The notes beneath the pieces were generated by a model. That model was given only the letters and a program-made list of their open reading frames with translations. It was not told the origin of the DNA and did no database searches. Position numbers and translations under genes: made by a program. Shown here piece by piece: positions 14,071 through 27,352 of a stretch of DNA of 64,000 nt. Positions within the stretch are counted from its first letter, which is position 1. Each line of letters begins with the position of its first letter. Origin of the DNA: Larimichthys crocea. Taxonomy: Eukaryota > Chordata > Actinopteri > Sciaenidae. The stretch lies in contig NC_040020.1 in the NCBI RefSeq assembly GCF_000972845.2, forward strand, positions 293,575-357,574. Reading direction: 5' to 3'.

Positions 14071-17000
14071 TAATGGTTTATTTTATCAAAAGCAGAAAAT
14101 CAGCTGAAAAAACACAACACCCCACACACACACCCACACACCACACAGGGGAACAGTGTGACTAAACTTCTCAGCGTTCTTCATCTAGATTTGGATTCTG
14201 TATGTTACAAACGAGTCCTTGTTTTGTCCTTGTTGAAGCGTTTTCCAGGTTTTACAGGTTCCCTTTAAGGCTCCGTATGTTGTTACAGACTTAAAGTCCA
14301 CTGAGGTATGTTTGATGCTGAGGTGATATACAATAAACTGACCTGACTTGACTTCAAAACACAGAAACAACAAAAGACAACAGTGGGTAGCTGGGCTGTG
14401 GCTCGGAGTGTAGAGGGGTGTTCCGCTAATCAGATGGGGTTCGATTCCCGGCTCCTCCGGTCGCATGCTGTCAAAGTGTCCTCGGGCAAGATACTGAACC
14501 TACCCTACCCTTCCCGAAGGCGATGCAATGTGTTTATGTAAGATTCATAGATGCATTTCATGCTCCACAGCGCTGAAAGTGTCCACGTGTCCACTGGACT
14601 CTGGCACAGTGACACGTTCCAGAATAGCCGGGGCCTCTGTGGACATGAAGGGAACACCTTGTCTGCACTGGGCAGCACATCAGATTTGTACCGGATTTGT
14701 TCACAGAGGTTCACCCACAGGATGTGTTCACCCACGGATGTGTTCATCCAAGGTTGTGTTCACCCACAGGATGTGTTCACCCACAGGATGGTGTTCACCC
14801 ACAGGTGTGTTCATCCACAGGATGTGTTCACCACAAGTGTTCACCCACAGATGTGTTCACCCACAGGATGTGTTCATCACAGGATGTGTTCACCCACAGG
14901 ATGTGTTCACCCACACACTGCTGCAGGGAAACAGACACTTACATACTGTTAGGTGTCTGTACAGGTCTGTAGAAGTCACCAGTGCATGAAGTTTACATCA
15001 TGAGGATCTGCAGATGTGGAAGTTGGACATTAGTACTCGATAAATGCATCTTCTGGTGCCTTTACAGATCCTTTACTTAGTGAAGTACAAATACAAAAAT
15101 CTAAAACCATTTGATATCTCATAGGACTCTATGACAGAATAGTCAATGCTGCTATGCAGTGGCAGGAAGTCTTTCGCCTCCAGGTTAATCTCACAATCGG
15201 CAAGACGTGGATCATCGACGGCCCCATGACCCCTGGTTACTGAAACAAGTCACCTGTAACTTTTTCAGTACATTATCTCGAACCAATATGTTAGCTCTCG
15301 CCGTCCTCGGCGTTCCTCGTCTCCTGGTCTTTAAAGGGTCGATTGTTTGATGGTGGGAAAATAAAAGCACAAATTTGAGAACGTCTCGTCCAAACGTCCA
15401 GAGACTCGGAGAAGAAGAAAAAATAAACACATACGTGATATTTAAATGTCACCTTAACTGTCTTAAAGTCAAACAGAGTTGGAAAGATTTTGTTTTATTA
15501 TTAATAATGGAGAAAAAGCTTATTTTCTTTCACAGACGACAAGATGGCGCTTAAATCAACGAGAGGTAGCAGCTGACCCTGACCACAACAACGTCACCTC
15601 TGTGCTACTAATCGACCACCTTCCGAGTCCCGCCCCTTTTCGTTCAATGCTCCAATCACAGTTGCTCTTTCCCGTACTTCAATTAACTCGTCTAGTTCGA
15701 GAGAAAAACTAATTTTGAGACGTAAAAGACACACACTGAAAATATGTTGGCTAATGTGTGTGTGTGTTTTAGATTTAACACTAGCCATAAGCTAGCACAT
15801 CACTGAGTTCTGCCCGGTGAACAATTACTCAAAAGGGGCGTGGCTTAGGAGAGTCATTAAAGAATTAAAATGCTAACAAACACAAAAAGCGCCCAAGCAG
15901 CTGTAAACAGAATAATTAAAACTCATTAAAGCAGCTTATTGAACTAAATGTTGTCTTCATTCATATGAAGGATTTTAGACAGACTGTCCGGTGATGTTTC
16001 AATTTTATTCTTATAGTTTCATATTCTAAGTTCCCTGCTATCAATAAAAATAACAGAAATAAATAAATCAGAGTTGAAGTCAACACCGAGGGACACGGCT
16101 GTGCTTCTCAACGCGAGGATCAAACAGCAGCGTCGGCCTGATGTAATCCACGAATCCGTGGCGTCGACGGTGCAGCAACACTTCTTTATACGAGTGTTGG
16201 AAAATGCCCACGAGATGCGACAAAGTGAAAGAAAGAGTTCAGCTCCGCCCGTACAAACTGCTCCGGTTGATCAGCTCGAGAGCCTCGGAGCACAGGAGCT
16301 CGAGAGAAACACAAAAGTAGATGAAAGAAAACACACGAAACGAGAGAGTGGAGAAAGTCGAAGAAGTTTGTTGTAGGTCAGAGTGATTGGAATGTCAGCT
16401 ACGGGTACGAAAATGAACGAAGAAGGAAAGAGGAAAGAAAGGAGGGAACAAAGGTAAAAGAGAGCGAGAATGATAGTATTGATGGAGGAGAAGTGGGTCG
16501 ATAAAACGGCGAAGAGAATAAACTCCACTCGTCATGAAGACGTGATAAAACATCAAGTGAATCAAAATAGATGAATATAAATGATGTAGAGGTGGTACAA
16601 GAACAGGAAAGACTGAAAAGTGGCTTTTGAGGGAAAACGGAGGACAACTTTTGCTTACCAGGAGGATGAAACAAAGAGTTACAGGAGGATGAATAATGTG
16701 AAGAACAGAGGATGAGGCGAAAGCCGGCTGTTGTTCTCCGGGAGCAGAAATTATTCTCACAAGAAGTGAGGCGGAAAAGTTAACCCCGAGGGTCGCCGAA
16801 ACCAAAGGTCAAAGGTCACCTTCCAAGTACTCTTGGCACTGATAGTAACCACATCTGCATAACTTTAAGCCTTGATATAATGTGAACAGGTGAGTTGTAT
16901 ATAAATTCCCCCTCAGTACAGTTTGTCATGAACGGGGAAATTAGCTACAGAGACCAAAACTGTTTTTTTGTACCGGCTTGTAAACTGTTTATTTCTGTTC

Positions 17001-20000
17001 TAAACATGGGGACTTATGGAGACTGACTCACTTCTGGAGCCAGCCTCAGGTGGCGTTAGAGGGAACTGCAGTTTGTGGCACCTCTGAATTAGCTTTCACT
17101 TGGATTGTTGTCAGCATGTTGTTAGCTATTTTAGCTTTTTTTAGCCTGCTGCTTGTTTAGCTCTTTGCTTAGCTTGCTTTATGTACGTGCTATTTTAGCT
17201 TGTAATTAGCAGGTTGGCTTGTCTTAATTTTAGCATGTTGTTAAGCTTGTTTTAGCTTACTGTTAGCTTATTGTTAGCTGTTTTGAGCCGGTTGTGGTTG
17301 AATATCAAGTTTTAGCCCTGTTTAGCTTGCTTTAGCTTATTTTAGCTTGTTTTCGCCTGTTGTTAGCTTAATTTAGCATGTTGTTAGCTTGTTTTAGCTT
17401 ATTGTTAGCTGCTTTAGTTATTGTTAGCTTGATTTAGCTTGTATTAGCTGTTTGTTAGCAACCACCAGCTTATGCATGCTAACAGCATCAGCCCACAAAG
17501 TGTAATCCATGCAGGTTTATTTACAACAGTTTTTTAGAGCGCTAGCTAGCAAAAGGTTGTAGCCACCTGCCATATGTCACTAACCTGTTGTGTTCCTTGA
17601 CTTTCCTGTCCGAAGGAAGTGGCTCCTGGCTGACGTGATGTAACTCGTGGGGGGAGTGTGGGGGCGGGAGCTGCTATATTGGTTCTGCTGATGGGAACGG
17701 AACGGGGTAGCCCATTTGGCAGTGTCCACCTTGTCCATCATCACGCCGAGTCGATGTCCCGCCCTCGAACGCATTGGCCTGGACCGACCAGACGACGAAA
17801 AATAATCGGTTATAATGACTAATTAACATATTCAGTGGTTGATTTGAATAATAATTAGGTCCTCAAAACCTGTAAACCAACATTTAACATATGAGCGACT
17901 TTCCACATCATCGGAGAGCGGATTTTATTAAATTAATTGGACTTCCTGTGTGAAGGACCAAAACAAGCTCGCCTCCCCTGTCAGTCACTTCACCATGGAA
18001 CGTCCCTCATCGCCGTCTCATCAAGTCAGTCTTCATGAGCGTATCTCTGGCCTTCATTAGAGCGGCTTCGTTTAAATAATTAACAGCAGCAGTCAGTCAG
18101 TCTGGCTGCTTTTATCCCCTCGACAGCGAATGTGAAGCAGACAGACAGAACAGGACAGGGACAGACGCAGCAGACCGACAGACAGACCGACAGACAGAAC
18201 AGGGGACCGACATGTGAGGCTTTACCCTGGGACAGGTTTGCTCCACCGTCGTCTCTCTGGCTGCGTTTGCTGTACATGTGCCTAAGCAGATAATCATGAA
18301 AAGAGAAACAGAGTTTAAAAACATTTTACATCACTTCAACATGGGGACTTATGGAGACTGACCTTCCCCCAGAGTTTGGAGCCAGCTCCACGTGGAAGTT
18401 AGAGGACGCAGGCTTTTGACATTCTGCATTGGTTATTTTCCAGCCACGGAGGTTTTGAGCGTTGTCAAACGTGTTGTTAGCTTGTTGTAGGCTTGTTTTT
18501 CGCTTATTGTTCGGCTTTTTTTCGCTTGTGTTAGTTATTGTTAGCTTATTGTTAGCCATGTTGTAGCATGTTGTAGCTGTTGTTAGCTTCTGTAAGTTGT
18601 TTTAGGTGTTGTTAGCTTATGTTTAGCTTGCTGTGCTTATTGTTAGCATGTTTAACATGTGTTAGATTTTGGTAGCTTGTTGTTAGCGTGCTGTAGTATT
18701 GCCAGCTTGCTGTTAGCATGGTTGTTCGCTTGGTTGTTAGCTGCTGTTAGTCTTTTTTAGCTTGTTTTAGCTTGTTTAGCCTGTTAGTTGTTTTAGCTTA
18801 TTGTTTATCTTGTTGTTAGCTTATTGTTAGCTTTTGTTTAGCTATGTTAAACTTATTTGTTAGCTTGTGTTCGGCTTATTGTAAGCTTATTGTTAGCTGT
18901 TGTTTAGCTATGTTAACTTATGTTAGCTGTTAGCCTGTTGTTAGCTTGTATAGCCTGTTGTTAGCTGTGTAGCTTGCTGTTAGCATTGTTGTTACTTGTT
19001 TTAGCTATTGTTAGCTTATTGTAGCATGCTGATTTAGCTATTGTAGCTTGTTTTTATCCTGTGTTAGCTTGTGGTTAGCTTGTATTATTTTAGCCTGTTG
19101 TTAGCATGTTGTTGATTGTTGTAGCATGTGTTAGCCTATTTAGCTGGCATCACAGGAGTTTAGTCGGCTGTGATGGTCCAGGAATAACTGCGTTTTCTAT
19201 GAGACGTTGATGTCAGCGAACATCTTGCCGACTGAATGATCAAATGACACGGTACGTTTTAAGCCACGTCCCTTGTGATGATGAAAAAATTTATTATTGA
19301 ATCATCCGCCTGCTTTCTTCACGGTTACAGAAATTTGTGGTTTTCTAGTGGTTTAAACGACGCGCACACACAACACACACACACACCACAAACATCACAC
19401 ACACCCACAACACACACACACACACACCACACACACTCAAAGATTTTAAGTGATGCAAGGAGAGTTTAACGGGGCGCCAGCACCGATGCACGTTTGTATG
19501 TAGTTCCACACACTGACTTCACCAGACCGCAGGTATCAGACTCTCACAGTAACTCAGTGTGCACACATAAGTGTAGTGTTTGTTGTTACGTACATGGACA
19601 CAAGTACATAAACAATAAGGAAAATCTAACAATCTGATCTATAAATAAGACATTCAATATAGAGTCATGTAGACGTCAGTCATCAGAGTTTAGGCTAATA
19701 TATCTAACATAATATATAGTCAGATATATATGATATCTCCATAGGCTGCCTGGTGTATGACTCATCCTTCACAAAAGTACAAAACTACATGTTGTACAAT
19801 TATTCCCACGTGAAGCATGGAAGGAGGAAGTTGTATAATTAAATATATATGAAGTATTGAAAGCAAAATAATTATTCTGCACGTCAAAGTTCATAAATAC
19901 TTCCCAGACATCGTATTTATGTTGGTTTAAAACAGACGGTCAAAACTTCAGCTCTCTGTGGGGCACTCTCTGAACCCTGGATGTTGTGGGGATACGAAGA

Positions 20001-23000
20001 AGTTTTAGGGCCGCGTTCAGAACGAACAAACGCCGGCGACGTTTTCCGTTAATTTCCGTGGAGGGTCGGCTCCCCTCAGTTTCCCGGTTCCTTGTTGAAA
20101 GAAAACGCTTACTAAAGGTCTGTCCTTGTGGGGTCGCCTAATTTGAGGATGCAAAGAAAAGCAAAAACAATCGCTCTCGATTACAGGACCCAATCTCAAA
20201 ACAAACGTAGGTTCCTATTCACTTTGACCCCACAGTGTTCGTCTCTGTCCACCCAAACATCGTCCAATCCTCCCGCACGCTCTTCATCAAGTCTAACGTG
20301 ACGGTGACTCGATCTGCTGATCTCGTGAAGATTTTTAGAAGAGAAACCGGGTCAAAGGGAATCTCATAAGCGTCTCGGAGCTTAATTGTTTGCCCGAGCC
20401 TCTGTGAGATACAAGCCGCTAGTTTGATTTCTCAGCAATTGAACCAGTCAGACGTTTCCAAGAAGCGACTCGTCTTGGTTGATCCTGTCTGTCCTCCAGA
20501 CAGAGAGTAAAACTCATTCCCTCTTGCAGTGGGACGGGTTACAGAGGCTTCATAGGGAGGTTGGTGGTATTGAATTGGGGGGTCTTATGATTTAAAACAC
20601 GGAAAAGGCAGGGGAAGCTAGTGGAAGATAACAGGAGAACACCTAGATGATGAGAGGAGGCTGTAAAACAAAATTCAATAATGCTCCTGGCTGATAGAGG
20701 AGATCCTCAAAAACAGTCAGTCAGCAGTCGTGGTGGTATTGGAGGTTGATAAGGCAAGAAGGAGCTCGTCTTGGGGAACAAGATGACACACGCGATAACA
20801 ACACACTGCGATTGTGTTGTGTGTGGGCTTTTGATAAACTATGGACGTACACCTTCAGTAAAGCCGCCATGAGCAGACTAAAACGCCCCCCACGGCGGAG
20901 TCTGATCATGACTACAGCCAAGGTTTTCACAGCGTGATCCACCTGAAGCAAGCTGGGCGGAGCTGGTCCGAGCGATAACGCTTTCCTTACCAGACATTTG
21001 TTCCAGCAGCTGTGAGGGACCAGTGTGAAAAGATTCTCTGTGGTCTCAGCACGTACGCTATTATGACGACGCTTTTCAGAATCGGAGGATGAACTCGACC
21101 TCGATCGAAGGCGCTGTTTGAGGTCCTGTCCTCGTCTGCCCAGCCAGTGGGCTCATTCCCTATAACATGGTTCAGGACCAAACTCAGTTTGCTCGGCTGT
21201 TATTTTACACCTATGACAGGTGGGGGTGTCAGTAGCCGAACCTTAAAGGAAGCCCCGGCCCCTTTTTGGACCCATGCTCCTTAATCGCAGATTTGAGCAA
21301 GCCTAGGGCAAACTTCGTGCCTTACCTGTAACTCAGAACCTGCACCGAAGCTACCTCTTCTATTGTGAAAAGTCAACATTACCAAATTTACAAGTGGTAG
21401 AAAAGTGTGGCCTTTTTGTAACACACCACAAAACCCAGAACCAATATGTTGCCCGGCATACGGATGTTATTTACATCTATTAAGGTAGTGTCAGTACTTT
21501 GACCCGCCCCTTTAGGGGGGCGTGGCTCCCAATTTTCTGTTGCTCCAATCACAGTAGAAGCCTTCTGTCAAACTTTTCTCCTTCCTGCACTTAGAATGTT
21601 AGAGAGTTTATTATGCCACGTTGGAGCCCGACATAATTGTCAGTTTTCTGGCCTGGAAATAGTCTTCACATGAAAATCTGAGTCAGAAGAGGCACTTACC
21701 AGAAACGCTGATTTGTGTTCAAGCATAAGAAAGGTAAAACCAAAATAACTAATTTGTCTCTGTTTGGATTGGTTTTCTGAATTCTGTTTTTTTTTTTTTT
21801 TGTTGACTCCAGGGTCATCTCAATCAAACTGCTGTTTGGTTTATTCATCTGAGAAAGTACCTTTTTACCATAAACTCATCAACATATTGACGTTTCGTGT
21901 CTGCCAGCGTTTGTTTTTCAAGGGCACTGAAGCAGGAACTTATTGTTGTCTGTCGAGCTTTAAAGTGTCTGTGGACAACATTTAACCAATAATCTGGAGT
22001 CGGACACGGTGTAAACATGAGAATTGTGTTCCCTCTCTACCATCCATCCCTGTTAGGCATGAACACGACATTGGGTCTGTGCGTTTGTGAGGTCCCAATT
22101 GTAAACAATTGTATTCACTTTTGGACTCCACTGACGTGTTTACTAAAATAAAAGCTATGCTATGAGACTCTCTCATGTCTGTGATCCATTATTTTAAGCA
22201 CTTTGAGTGACTGTGAATGTCGGTTTCAACTTTAGCCATTCTTACCTCTTCAGACTTTTCACTGCACTATTTTTAATCCACGCTCCTTATTACCTCACAT
22301 GAATTCTTTTCCAGGACTTGCAACATCCTGAGTCATCGCCATGAACTCTGAACATTTACTTACTGTAATTAACTCACCAACTATACTGTAAGGAAAGGTA
22401 ATAATACAACAACCACAGAAAACACTGTTTGGCTAGGTGTCATTTACAATCTATTACCAGGTGTAGTGTCAGTAATTGACCCGCCCCTTGTAGGGGGGCG
22501 TGGTTCCAATTTTCTGTGCTCAATCACAGTTGAGCACGCTTCGTTAACCTTCCTCCCATCCTGCACTTCGATATGCTACGAGCTACTTGTCTTTGTGAAA
22601 AATTAAAACCCCACATGTTGGAACTTGGTTAAAAGATAAAGTTCGTGAAGTTGTATGCGAGCTTTTTAACTACTTAACTTAAAACTAGCTATCTAGGCTT
22701 CTTCACTACTTTAACTAACTAACCTCTATCTAGCTACTAACTACTTCTTAACTACTATCTAGCTTCTTTAACGATTAACTCAACTACCTATCTAGCTACT
22801 TAACTTACTTAACTTAAAATACCTATCTAGCTACTTAACTACTAACTTACCTAGCTATACGCTACTAATACTTAACTTCTAAACTAGCTATATAGTACTT
22901 AACTACTAAATTAGCTATCAGGCTAATTAACGGAGCGGCTACGGAAACTGAATAGCTTCTAGCTTGAAAATCACTCTTAACTTAAACTACCTATCTAGCT

Positions 23001-26000
23001 ACTAACCTACTAACGTACTAGCTATCTAGCACTTAACTACTTAAACTGAACTAGCTATCAAGCTATTAACTTAGTAGCTACTTAACTTACCATGCTCTCT
23101 AGCTGTTTAACTACTGAACTTAACTACTATCTGGCTTCCTAACTTACTTTTAACTAGCTATCAGGCTACTTCTAATAGCTAGCTAACTTAACTTAAATGC
23201 TATTAGATTCTTATACGTAACTTAACTAGCTTACTACCATTAACTAGTTTAGCAGTTAAATACTTAAGTTATCGTATTATAAACTTAAGTCGGTGGCTTA
23301 GCTAGTTAAAACTAGTTCGCAGGATCAAAATGCTCTGTTCCCAACCTATCTAATCTGAATAGCAACTGTTAAACAAAACAGTGGCTAAACTAGCTGGTTA
23401 ATTTAATAATGAATAGTTAGCCAGTTTAGACTGGTTGCTACATTAGCTAGCGGATGACTATATTTTATATTCAACATAGCGCTTTGGCCACTGAACAAAT
23501 TATAAAAAAACATCCTGTTTGTTACATTTTGCATAATATCCAAGTGTGTCGTGTGGTGTGTGTGGTGGTGTGTGTGTGAACAACTACATGACACATTTTC
23601 CTGCTGCTTTCTGCAGTTGGGACTGAAAACTTAATGCTCTGTTCAGCGTAGGCATGGATTAATTTTTCAGCACTTTTTGTACCACACACACACCCCACAC
23701 CACCCACACACACACACAACACACCACATAACACACCCACACACACATTACTGTATTTCCAGTTTTCTGCTTGCTGGATCAGCAAGTATTATTTATATAG
23801 AATCTGGTCTCCGTTTGTTCCAGGCACTGATCCTTTATGCTTAAACATCCGGACATGTGTGGTGTTGTGTGTGTGTGTGTTGTGTGTGTTGTTGTGTGTG
23901 TGTCGTGCGAACCAGGGGGATTCATACATATTTCCAAACTGTCTTCCGAACAAAAACTATATTTAACCCACTTTCACCTTACATTACGTGACCTCATCTT
24001 TTACAGTGAATTCCAACTGATCAGTTCGGTGTATAAAGGGACTTTGCTGCCGTCAGATAAACTCCAAACTGACAAGTTCATCCGGTTCATTTTGGGTTCC
24101 TCTGAAGTTCGGCGACATTAACATGAACCAGCCGTCCGGCTTCGGAGAGCCAGTTCGCAGATGCATACAGGCGCGATAAATAATGCAGCCGTGCTCCGTT
24201 CATTCACACCGCCAGCTTCCTGTTGTAGTGGTTAAAGGAGTCCACAAGGACAAATTCATCGACTGCTCTATTTCAGAATTAAACCTTTCGGAAGTTTAAA
24301 AACAGATTATCCATCTGCTTTAGAGCCTCATCATATACTATTACTTCTCTCTGATTCACATTTTATTTACTTTGTCCAACAGGCCGCAACCCGATGTGGA
24401 TCATTTATGCATTCGACTTTGAACTTGTCCCTCAAACAACCGTTGAGGAACTAAAAAACACTGCATTTATTGTTCGTTCTATTAACCGGGGGCCCAAAAA
24501 ACAGGGCCTGTAAACCCAGCGTAAAAATATTGAATTAAAAACTTACGAAACCTCTGCGCCTTTATAGAGAGCGGGGGAGCGTTCCTATTTGTCGCGAGGA
24601 AAGCTTGAAGGTTTTTAGGTTATATAAGAAAAATTCATTTGTAATTAGAAAATGGATTGACTGATATTTTCTAGCATAATTGAATATGTTCAGAAAGAAA
24701 CGGCACTTTTTTGAGTATTAAACACCTGAAAATAGAAACTTTACTTTTGGGTCTGGCGGTCAGTAAATCACTGCTTTAACCCGGCGACACAGTTCTGGGT
24801 TAACGTCACCCAGTACCACAGTTAGTGTTGTTTTTATATTACTGTTAATAACAGATGGATGTTTGTGTGTCCGAGGTTACACAACACAACCACAAAACTG
24901 TCACAGATTTACTGCCGGCTGTAGAAAATGATGCATACGACACATTTAGAAACACAAAAGACAAACAATCAGTAAAGAGCAGATCAGCTCCCGCTCGGGC
25001 AAGGACCCGCTCAGATGAAGTCATAGCTCTAATACTCGACTTGTCTCTGTGATTTTCTGCCGCTGCGCTCTGTGAGCGGAGTTACTGCACAAACTGCAGC
25101 ATCTCCATGAATGTGTTTGTGTGCCACGGTAATGTGTGTTATGTGTCAAGTGTTGTGACGGCGTTCACGGCCCGGAACAATCGTGTACTTATGCAGAAGA
25201 AGCAACAAAACAAATCACTCGAAGAACGCGGACGTGGATCGCTGCGTAAAGGCCGAACCACCATCAGATACCAGGCCCGCCGCATGTTAATGTTAATGTG
25301 ACCTTACAGCCTGAAACGTTCATCATTAATACTCTGTGAATGTTGGTTAACGCGGCTCCAGCACTGTGAACACACAAAACACTGTGAACACACAAAACAC
25401 TGTAAACACACAAAACACTGTAAACACACAAAACACTGTGAACACACAAAACTCACTGGGAATAACAATCCAGCTGATTCAGGAGTCAGTGTCAACGACC
25501 ATGTTTGTGAAGTGAAGCCTGAAAGCTCTAAAACAGGCTAACAACAAGCTAACAACAGGGTAATATACAAGCTAAAACAAGCTAAAACAAGCTAAAACAG
25601 GCTAACAACAAGCTAATAACAGGCTAATACCAGCTAAATCAGGCTAACAACAGGCTAATACAAGCTAAAACAAGCTAAAACAGGCTAAAACAAGCTAAAT
25701 CAGGCTAACAACAAGCTAACAACAAGCTAACAACAAGCTAAAACAGGCTAACAACAAGCGAATACAAGCTAAAACATGTTAACAACAAGCTAATAACAGG
25801 CTAATACCAGCTAAAACAGGCTAACAACAGGCTAATACCAGCTAAAACAGGCTAACAACAGGCTAATACAAGCTAAAACATGTTAACAACAAGCTAAAAC
25901 CGGCTAACAACAAGCTAATAACAAGCTAACAACAAGCTAAAACAGGCTAACAACAGGCTAATACCAGCTAAAACAGGCTAACAACAGGCTAATACAAGCT

Positions 26001-27313
26001 AAAACATGTTAACAACAAGCTAAAACCGGCTAACAACAAGCTAATAACAAGCTAACAACAAGCTAAAACAGGCTAACAACAGGCTAATACCAGCTAAAAC
26101 AGGCTAACAACAGGCTAATNNNNNNNNNNNNNNNNNNNNNNNNNNNNNNNNNNNNNNNNNNNNNNNNNNNNNNNNNNNNNNNNNNNNNNNNNNNNNNNNN
26201 NNNNNNNNNNNNNNNNNNNNNNNNNNNNNNNNNNNNNNNNNNNNNNNNNNNNNNNNNNNNNNNNNNNNNNNNNNNNNNNNNNNNNNNNNNNNNNNNNNNN
26301 NNNNNNNNNNNNNNNNNNNNNNNNNNNNNNNNNNNNNNNNACGTGCCCTTATCTTATTCTTGCCAAACGTGTCACTGTGCCCAGTGAGTGTCCACGTGGA
26401 CACGTGGACAGGCTTCACCCCGCTCTTGGGAGCATGACAACGCATCTATGAACGTACATCTAAACACATGCCTTAGCCTTTCGGGCAAGGGTCGTTATGG
26501 TAGGGTTCAGATTGCCGAGGACACTTTGACATGCAGACCGGAGGAGCCGGGGATGAACCCCACCTTGATTAGCTTAAAGTTATTCAGGGATTAAGTAATA
26601 AAATACATTTTCTGATATTACTGGACTTAAACAATTGAATCGAGTATTTTTACATGAGTATGAGTGTGTGAGGACATTTCAAAGAGTAAATACACATTTA
26701 GAACCACCAAAAGAGCTTTCACCAGACACTGAGCGAAGACAGTCAGTCGACTGTAAGAGCCCATTAGGAACAAATGGCTTCCTGATGCTGTTAAAACACA
26801 CACACACACACCACACACACACACACACACACCCACCACACACACACACACAGAAAACTACATGTGAGTCCTAATGACGAACATAAAAGAGTGTTTAAAG
26901 CGAGGCCTCTCTCAGAGTCACTTTTTAATTGGCTTGCTTTGTTTCATATTTTAATTAAAGTGGGATTTAATTACGGACAGCAAAAGTTCATTCATTTACG
27001 AAGTGTGTGTGTGTGTGGTGTGTGTGGTAGGGGGTCATTGCAACCATCGGCCAGGAGAAAGACCATTTACCAATCCAATCCAGCCATCTGTCGCCGCAGG
27101 CAACCGCGGATCAATACCGCGGCTGGAACCAAATATTAATCTGATATTTATATCACTGATTGACAGGGGTTGCCCTCAATACACACACACACACCACACA
27201 CACCACACACACACACACACACTACCTATAGACACAGGTAGAGTCGCAGCGTGGACAGCAGAATGTTTTTATTAATATTAATCGAAATGAGCCTGTTTAT
27301 TTAGACAACTGTG

Positions 27314-27352
<39 letters not shown>

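Larger units (their letters stand above)
12822..14972. repeat. Composite inverted-repeat element, copy A
   Basis: The left arm (12822 to about 13285) reads ACAGACACCTA end, GTTTC, a 17-bp minisatellite in reverse, then a SINE-like unit in reverse. The right arm (about 14385-14972) is the same in forward order: SINE-like unit, 17-bp minisatellite (14697-14915), TGCTGCAGGGAAACAGAC, TAGGTGTCTGT. About 1.1 kb of (CA)n/(GT)n-rich sequence lies between. In copy B the right arm is at 27690-28285 and the left arm is largely lost in the N gap. Confidence 0.7.
11354..24760. repeat. Copy A of a 13.4-kb tandem duplication (noisy, degraded exons)
   Basis: The left edge CAGTAAATCACTG at 11354 recurs at 24761, and the right edge GTCTGGCGGT at 24760 recurs at 38083. 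All landmarks recur in the same order in copy B: 19-bp minisatellite, AGCTAA array, inverted SINE pair, trhde exons, 11-bp arrays, 33-bp array. From 11678 onward the copy is riddled with one- and few-base indels relative to copy B, including in both exons, as in uncorrected long-read sequence. The first 310 bp instead differ mainly by substitutions (about 8, plus one 16-17-bp indel). Confidence 0.93.

Noticed and set aside
17585..18294. Copy A exons as alternative (mutually exclusive) trhde exons
   Set aside because: Both have frameshifts and the exon 4 copy lacks its acceptor, so they cannot substitute for the copy B exons.
11448..25052. A 65-codon frame ([16 protein letters not shown] start) kept in both duplicate copies (11448-11651 and 24855-25052)
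   Set aside because: Most differences between the copies are amino-acid changing, no family is recognised, and there is no exon context. Shared ancestry explains its presence.
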